Assembly (NCBI GenBank): GCA_949077035.1
Contig: CARUPR010000007.1
Location: forward strand, 1 to 64,000
Origin: an uncultured Eubacteriales bacterium
Lineage (GTDB): Bacteria > Bacillota > Clostridia > Christensenellales > UBA1242
Length of the DNA: 64,000 bases
Direction of reading: 5' to 3'
Shown here: positions 60,353-64,000 of the stretch, in pieces
Position numbering within the stretch: the first letter of the stretch is position 1
Layout: each line of letters opens with the position of its first letter
Notes under the pieces: generated by a model
Seen by the model: only the letters and a program-made list of their open reading frames with translations
What the model was told of the DNA's origin: nothing
Databases searched by the model: none
Program-made: the position numbers and the translations under genes

Positions 60353-60385
60353 CAAAAAAAAGCAGGATAAATCTCCTACTTTTTA
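60353..60385 (-). terminator. Terminator of small membrane protein 2
   Basis: AAAGCAGGA / TCCTACTTT stem (one mismatch) flanked by A- and T-runs. Confidence 0.65.
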
Positions 60386-60425
60386 TTTCAAATTTTTTTA
60401 TATTAAACAAACCAGTTGCCTATTT

Positions 60426-60866
60426 TTACCTCTCGAATTCATCATCGTCATTCATTCTTAAGTGGTCAGCAAGGCTAACCCCAATTACACCAGCCATACC
60501 TGCCAAAACTAGCACTCCTCCGCTTAAAGCCAGCTTAAATCCTTGGTGTCTTACTGGTTGCAGTTTTCTTTCTATTTCCATTCTTTCTTCAACCGACTGC
60601 TGTTTAAGGCAATCCTTGACAGACAAACTATCCACAAGGTTATCATACTCTTTTTCTGTAATTTTCCCATTCTTATATTCTTCAAGATAATTTTTTACAT
60701 TGCTTTGATAATATTCTGTGTATGCAGGTGTTTTTTTATATTCATCATATATTTTTTCTTCCTTTATAATAGGTCCAAGCATTCCAAAAAGACAACCTGC
60801 TCCCGCAAGCATCATTACAACACCTGAAACAAAAGCCAAACAATAAACTTTAGCACTTTTAAGCAT
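60426..60866 (-). CDS. Small two-helix membrane protein 2
   Basis: 146 residues, SD GAAGGAG. Helix 1 about 9-33, loop with TPAYTEYYQSNVKNYLEEYKNGKITEKEY, helix 2 about 112-132, tail NDDDEFER. It is the closest relative of the gene at 61099: over half the residues match, including the whole TPAYTEYYQSNVK block. Its promoter is TTGACT-17 bp-TACAAT. Function unknown. Confidence 0.72.
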   Translation of the reverse strand: MLKSAKVYCLAFVSGVVMMLAGAGCLFGMLGPIIKEEKIYDEYKKTPAYTEYYQSNVKNYLEEYKNGKITEKEYDNLVDSLSVKDCLKQQSVEERMEIERKLQPVRHQGFKLALSGGVLVLAGMAGVIGVSLADHLRMNDDDEFER

Positions 60867-60887
60867 AATTTTTCTCCTTCTATCTAT

Positions 60888-60916
60888 ATTGTATCATATT
60901 AAAAGCCGTAAGTCAA
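60888..60916 (-). promoter_or_regulatory. Promoter of small membrane protein 2
   Basis: TTGACT (60916-60911), 17-bp spacer, TACAAT (60893-60888), 21 bp before the ATG. Confidence 0.7.
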
Positions 60917-61023
60917 TGGTCATTTTGTGACAAACATTTGACAATTCTTCACATTTTGTTCTGGACAATAAACAATTCTTTATATTTTATGCAAGATGGT
61001 TGACAACTTTTTATTCCATTTGT

Positions 61024-61074
61024 TTAATCTAAATTCCTGCTATCGTCACGAAATTGCACGCCTTCATCTTTTCT
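61024..61074 (-). pseudogene. 3'-terminal remnant of a small membrane protein gene
   Basis: The frame reads YRKDEGVQFRDDSRNLD then stop. It matches the end of the intact protein at 62280 (KNDGVHLRDDVNYLD). The DNA match extends past the stop (TTTGTTTAATCTAAAT on the plus strand at both loci). A stop lies immediately upstream, so only the last ~17 codons survive. Confidence 0.75.
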
Positions 61075-61098
61075 ATATTACTTTAATTTTTTCTTGAA

Positions 61099-61539
61099 CT
61101 ATTCATCAATTTCAAATTCATCTTCATCATTCTTTCTTTCGACAGCTTCAACCACTGCAACACCAGCCATACCTACGCCCATGAGAAGCGCTCCGCTCAT
61201 ACATATGTAAGCGCTTTGGTCATCCAATGCTTCTATTTCTCTTTCTATTTCAATTTTTTCTTCAATCGGCTTCTGTTTAATGCAATCCTTGGCAGACAGA
61301 TTTTTAACAAATCTTTTATACTCTTTTTCTGTGATAGTCCCCTTATTAAACTCTTCAAGATAATATTTTACATTACTTTGATAATATTCTGTGTATGCAG
61401 GTGTTTTTTCATATTCCTCATATATTTTTTCTCTCTTTGCAATAGGTCCAAACATTCCCAAAAAACAACCTATTCCTGTAAAAAATATTACAATAGATGC
61501 AGCAAGCGCCATACTATAAGTTTTAACACTTTTAAGCAT
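61099..61539 (-). CDS. Small two-helix membrane protein 3
   Basis: 146 residues from the ATG at 61539: GAAGGAG lies directly upstream and the start MLKSVK aligns with the paralogues, whereas the frame extends to 61581 through basic residues without an SD. Helix 1 about 9-33, loop TPAYTEYYQSNVKYYLEEFNKGTITEKEY, helix 2 about 112-132, tail NDEDEFEIDE. Near-duplicate of the gene at 60426. A weak promoter (TTGGCT-16 bp-TACAAA) lies at 61588-61561. Confidence 0.72.
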   Translation of the reverse strand: MLKSVKTYSMALAASIVIFFTGIGCFLGMFGPIAKREKIYEEYEKTPAYTEYYQSNVKYYLEEFNKGTITEKEYKRFVKNLSAKDCIKQKPIEEKIEIEREIEALDDQSAYICMSGALLMGVGMAGVAVVEAVERKNDEDEFEIDE

Positions 61540-61702
61540 AATTTTTCTCCTTCTTTTTATTTTGTATGATATAATCGCCATAAGCCAATACTATTTTTAT
61601 CAAACACTTCAAAAGCTGACTATAAACAATATTCACACAAATTAGTTTAAATAAAATAAATAACAAGCCTCTTTAGCTATAAAATAGCCAAATTCACATA
61701 GC

Positions 61703-62212
61703 TTAGCCAATCAAATTACTTAAAAATTCATCAAAAGCTTCTTCTCTCTCTTTACTATCCCTGACAATTTTTGTAACAGCAGCAGACGCTGTAACAATCG
61801 CACTTGCACCAGCAACAGTTAAAAGAGCGTTGACAGTTTTGCCACCCATTTCATTGTATTTTTCCATATAAGCTTTTTTGTCTTCTTCGGCTGCAATAGA
61901 TTCAACAAATTTTGTGGTATCTTTCAATTCATCTTTCCTATTATCATAGGCATTTTCAGAGATTTCGCCTTTTTCAAATCTTTCGTTGAGAGATGCAGTT
62001 TCAACTTGAACATACTCCTTATATGGCTCTGAATCTTTTACATAACTATCAAATTTTCTTGCAAGACCAATACTTGTTACGCCAAGCGCAATAAAGCTGC
62101 TCATCATTGTGAGTGCAGAAATTACCATAGTAGAAACAATAGCAATTTTAAACATTTCTTTGCTTTTTAAAATGCCCTTTGTTTTGTTTTCATTATTTTT
62201 TATCTTTTTCAT
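61703..62212 (-). CDS. Small two-helix membrane protein 4
   Basis: 169 residues; AAAGGAT upstream of the ATG. A basic N-terminus (about 1-20), helix 1 about 24-48, a charged loop with SEPYKEYVQVETASLNERFEKGEISENAYDNRKDEL, helix 2 about 130-150 (LLTVAGASAIVTASAAVTKI), and a C-terminal DEFLSNLIG instead of the acidic end. More distant relative of the array. Strong promoter at 62263-62236. Confidence 0.72.
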   Translation of the reverse strand: MKKIKNNENKTKGILKSKEMFKIAIVSTMVISALTMMSSFIALGVTSIGLARKFDSYVKDSEPYKEYVQVETASLNERFEKGEISENAYDNRKDELKDTTKFVESIAAEEDKKAYMEKYNEMGGKTVNALLTVAGASAIVTASAAVTKIVRDSKEREEAFDEFLSNLIG

Positions 62213-62235
62213 AAATTACATCCTTTTTCTAAACC

Positions 62236-62263
62236 ATTATATCATAAACTGGTGAGATGTCAA
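62236..62263 (-). promoter_or_regulatory. Promoter of small membrane protein 4
   Basis: TTGACA (62263-62258), 16-bp spacer, TATAAT (62241-62236). Flanks GACATC and TGATATAATG match the homopolymer promoter at 63249-63276, but this spacer is of mixed sequence. Confidence 0.75.
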
Positions 62264-62279
62264 TACCCGTTTCATTTGT

Positions 62280-62825
62280 TTAATCTAAATAATTTACATC
62301 GTCACGCAAATGCACGCCGTCATTTTTAAAGCTTCTATTTCTTTTCTCAAGCTTTTCTTTATCTCTTAACTCTTTATCCAAAAGCAAGAAAGAAGCTGCC
62401 ATTGTTGCACCACCTGTAATAACTGATGCAAAAAAACTAGCGTTGCCAGTAATAATATATTTATCTAACAATTTTTGATATTCAGCCCTTTCTTCATCAG
62501 GAAGCTTTTTTAAATATTTGATGACATCTTTCAAATCTTTCTTCAAATTGATATATTGATATCCGTCTATTGAATTGCTCATTCTCATATCTTCCAACTT
62601 GCCAAGAGATTCTTCATAATAACTTTTGTATTGCTCTGTCTGAAAAACCTGTTCTTCCAATTGAACTTTCATGTTACTAGTTGCAATCATGCCGCCAAAA
62701 AGAATTGTTAAACTTGTCAACATTCCTGCAACAAACACTCCGATAGTCGCCTTTTTATATATTGTATTTTTATAACTTTTAAGTGTTCCAACATTTTTTC
62801 TCATATTATCAATAGATTTTTTCAT
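62280..62825 (-). CDS. Small two-helix membrane protein 5
   Basis: 181 residues, SD AGAGG. Helix 1 about 27-49, loop with TEQYKSYYEESLGKLEDMRMSNSIDGYQYINLKKDLKDVIKYL, helix 2 about 130-152, charged tail ending GVHLRDDVNYLD. It lies 24 bp after the gene at 62850 with no terminator between, so the two are probably cotranscribed from the homopolymer promoter and would switch together. A remnant of a second copy of its 3' end survives at 61024. Confidence 0.72.
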   Translation of the reverse strand: MKKSIDNMRKNVGTLKSYKNTIYKKATIGVFVAGMLTSLTILFGGMIATSNMKVQLEEQVFQTEQYKSYYEESLGKLEDMRMSNSIDGYQYINLKKDLKDVIKYLKKLPDEERAEYQKLLDKYIITGNASFFASVITGGATMAASFLLLDKELRDKEKLEKRNRSFKNDGVHLRDDVNYLD

Positions 62826-62849
62826 ACTAACCTCTTTTAAAACTAAAAA

Positions 62850-63221
62850 TTAATTTGCCTTGATATCCAATTCATCATCATCGTCATTCCAAGGACCATA
62901 TTTGCGTCTATCTTCAACTTCTTTTTCCAATTTGCTATGAAACAAACAAAGCTCACTAGCAATCCCGCCAAAAAAACCTGGCACCAAAGTTCCTATTGCA
63001 GCCCCTTTAAGTTTTTCTACTTTTTTGCCTACTTCTTCAGCTTGATTTTCTAAAATTTGAACTTGCTCTTTAGCTGAAGCCTTGTCAATCTCATCAATAA
63101 GACTATGATATTTTGCAGCGGTTGTAAAAGTTCCAATCGCAAATCCTATTCCGACTAAAGCAGAAATCACACATAAAGACAAAGCCATTCTATACATTCT
63201 TATTTTATTTTTAAGTTTCAT
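62850..63221 (-). CDS. Small two-helix membrane protein 6, behind a homopolymer promoter
   Basis: 123 residues, SD AAGGAG. Helix 1 about 11-34 (ALSLCVISALVGIGFAIG), a short charged loop (about 38-70), a Gly-rich second helix (about 73-92, AAIGTLVPGFFGGIASELCL), then an acidic tail NDDDDELDIKAN. Smallest member of the array. Directly downstream of a consensus promoter with a nine-C spacer tract, 28 bp from the -10. Confidence 0.75.
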   Translation of the reverse strand: MKLKNKIRMYRMALSLCVISALVGIGFAIGTFTTAAKYHSLIDEIDKASAKEQVQILENQAEEVGKKVEKLKGAAIGTLVPGFFGGIASELCLFHSKLEKEVEDRRKYGPWNDDDDELDIKAN

Positions 63222-63248
63222 TATAAATCTCCTTATTTTTACTTGGTC

Positions 63249-63276
63249 ATTATATCACGCGGGGGGGGGATGTCAA
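63249..63276 (-). promoter_or_regulatory. Homopolymer-containing consensus promoter
   Basis: Perfect TTGACA (63276-63271) and TATAAT (63254-63249) with a 16-bp spacer containing nine consecutive C (plus-strand G at 63261-63269). Adding one C gives the optimal 17 bp. The transcript starts about 20 nt before the ATG at 63221. Confidence 0.85.
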
Positions 63277-63283
63277 GACCCAA

Positions 63284-63317
63284 TTAAAAAAAGGCTTAAA
63301 TTAATAAACCTTTTTTA
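63284..63317 (-). terminator. Terminator of the last gene in the window
   Basis: AAAAAAGG / CCTTTTTT stem around an A/T-rich loop, 27 bp past the stop at 63344. Confidence 0.6.
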
Positions 63318-63343
63318 TAACCTATGTTTTTTTAAATAAAATT

Positions 63344-63949
63344 CTATAAAGAATATTCATCTTCATCTAAATTGTTTTTATCTTTTAAATTGTTTTTATC
63401 TTTTTTAATTTCTGCCAAAATTTCGTCAATCTTTGCATTTGTATTGTCATAAAGTGCTTTCAATTGGTCATACATTTCAAAAGAAACTAAAATATGATAA
63501 AAGTATCCACAACTAGCATATGAAACATTTAAAGGTTTTTCAGCCTCTTTATACAATTCAATCTTTTTGTCGTCCATCATTTTCATATCAAATTCAAAAC
63601 TTGAAACAATTTCACCAAGCTCTTTAAGTGATAATTCGCCAACATTATTGATATGACTTCCAATATCCATACTTAAATTAAAAGGAAGCTTAACCGCTTT
63701 TTGAAGGTTGTATATCATAATTTTTTTTCTTTCTATTTCCAGCTCTGGTCTTTCTTTGATAAGCTCTTCAATAGATTGATAACTCACAAAAGAATCTTCC
63801 ACGATTCTACAATATTCTTTGTCCTTGACAAAGTTGTCGATATAATATTGTGCAGCCTCTTTATTTGTAAAAGAAAGACCTCTATACATACTCCCACCAA
63901 ATGGACCAGCAAAATTATCATGCATTATTTTATAAACAATTGTTTTCAT
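63344..63949 (-). CDS. Hypothetical soluble protein with acidic tail
   Basis: 201 residues from the second ATG (63949); AGGGG is six bases before it but abuts the first ATG at 63955. Begins KTIVYKIMHDNFAGPFGGSMYRGLSFTNKEAAQYYIDN, mixed alpha/beta, then largely helical with a Lys/Asn/Asp-rich end NNLDEDEYSL. No signal peptide or membrane helix. No family recognised. The upstream promoter is near the window edge (an AATATAGTAG -10-like sequence). Confidence 0.68.
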   Translation of the reverse strand: MKTIVYKIMHDNFAGPFGGSMYRGLSFTNKEAAQYYIDNFVKDKEYCRIVEDSFVSYQSIEELIKERPELEIERKKIMIYNLQKAVKLPFNLSMDIGSHINNVGELSLKELGEIVSSFEFDMKMMDDKKIELYKEAEKPLNVSYASCGYFYHILVSFEMYDQLKALYDNTNAKIDEILAEIKKDKNNLKDKNNLDEDEYSL

Positions 63950-64000
63950 AAACATCCCCTATTTTTCTATTTAAATACTACTATATTGAAATTAAATCCA

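Overview
This window looks like chromosome from a low-GC, spore-lineage member of the Bacillota (Clostridia-like). The evidence is AT-rich DNA throughout, strong Shine-Dalgarno (SD) sites and sigma-A-type promoters, AddAB instead of RecBCD, a SpoIIP-type engulfment amidase, a Myb-like RsfA-type protein, a Firmicutes-type HelD, and no outer-membrane genes. Most genes are on the minus strand. No species can be named from the sequence alone.

1-31 kb is mainly housekeeping. It holds the 5' part of a repeat-bearing surface protein, a MarR-DegV pair, SpoIIP, a membrane/coiled-coil protein with three AT-hook motifs, addB-addA, a ComEC-like metallo-beta-lactamase protein, a beta-helix lipoprotein, a DMT transporter, a heterodimeric ABC exporter (one canonical and one degenerate ATP site), HelD, a small hydrolase, a LysR regulator and an HD phosphohydrolase. 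31-41 kb is accessory: a MATE-like flippase, a HAD nucleotidase, an AP-superfamily phosphodiesterase, a Nudix protein, and a tightly overlapping five-gene operon (two P-loop kinases, two radical SAM enzymes, a membrane glycosyltransferase) that I cannot assign to any described pathway.

The main discovery is at 41.4-47.8 kb: a complete diversity-generating retroelement (DGR). It has an Avd-like four-helix-bundle gene, a 108-bp template repeat (TR), a reverse transcriptase with the DGR-type IGNQTSQ motif and YMDD, and a 102-bp variable repeat (VR). Aligned on the coding strand, VR and TR differ at 17 positions plus one 6-nt gap, and all 17 substitutions are at TR adenines. The VR is not at the 3' end of its target. 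It encodes residues about 79-113 of a 771-residue protein that carries a C-type-lectin-like (DUF6273-like) region in front of a MoxR-type AAA+ ATPase. The target is translationally coupled to a small protein of unknown function and lies just upstream of a HExxH/VWA partner. I infer a MoxR-VWA NTPase machine, possibly a conflict or defence system, whose sensor is hypermutated by the DGR.

48-54 kb holds small accessory genes (2-deoxyribosyltransferase-like, CYTH-like, peptidase E, an S-4TM-like pore protein with a leaderless promoter, an atypical SDR, a dimeric alpha/beta-barrel protein, DUF6414) ending at tRNA-Ser(UGA). 54-64 kb holds an MFS transporter and then a birth-and-death array of lineage-specific membrane proteins: two tandem ~470-residue paralogues, several small two-helix proteins with acidic tails, and a pseudogene scrap.

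A second theme is phase variation. Two genes at opposite ends of the window, the surface protein (start 1013) and a small membrane protein (start 63221), have nine-base G/C homopolymers inside the -35/-10 spacer. The spacers are 18 and 16 bp, each one base from the 17-bp optimum. The retroelement and the homopolymer promoters suggest a genome that diversifies surface or sensor proteins by more than one mechanism.
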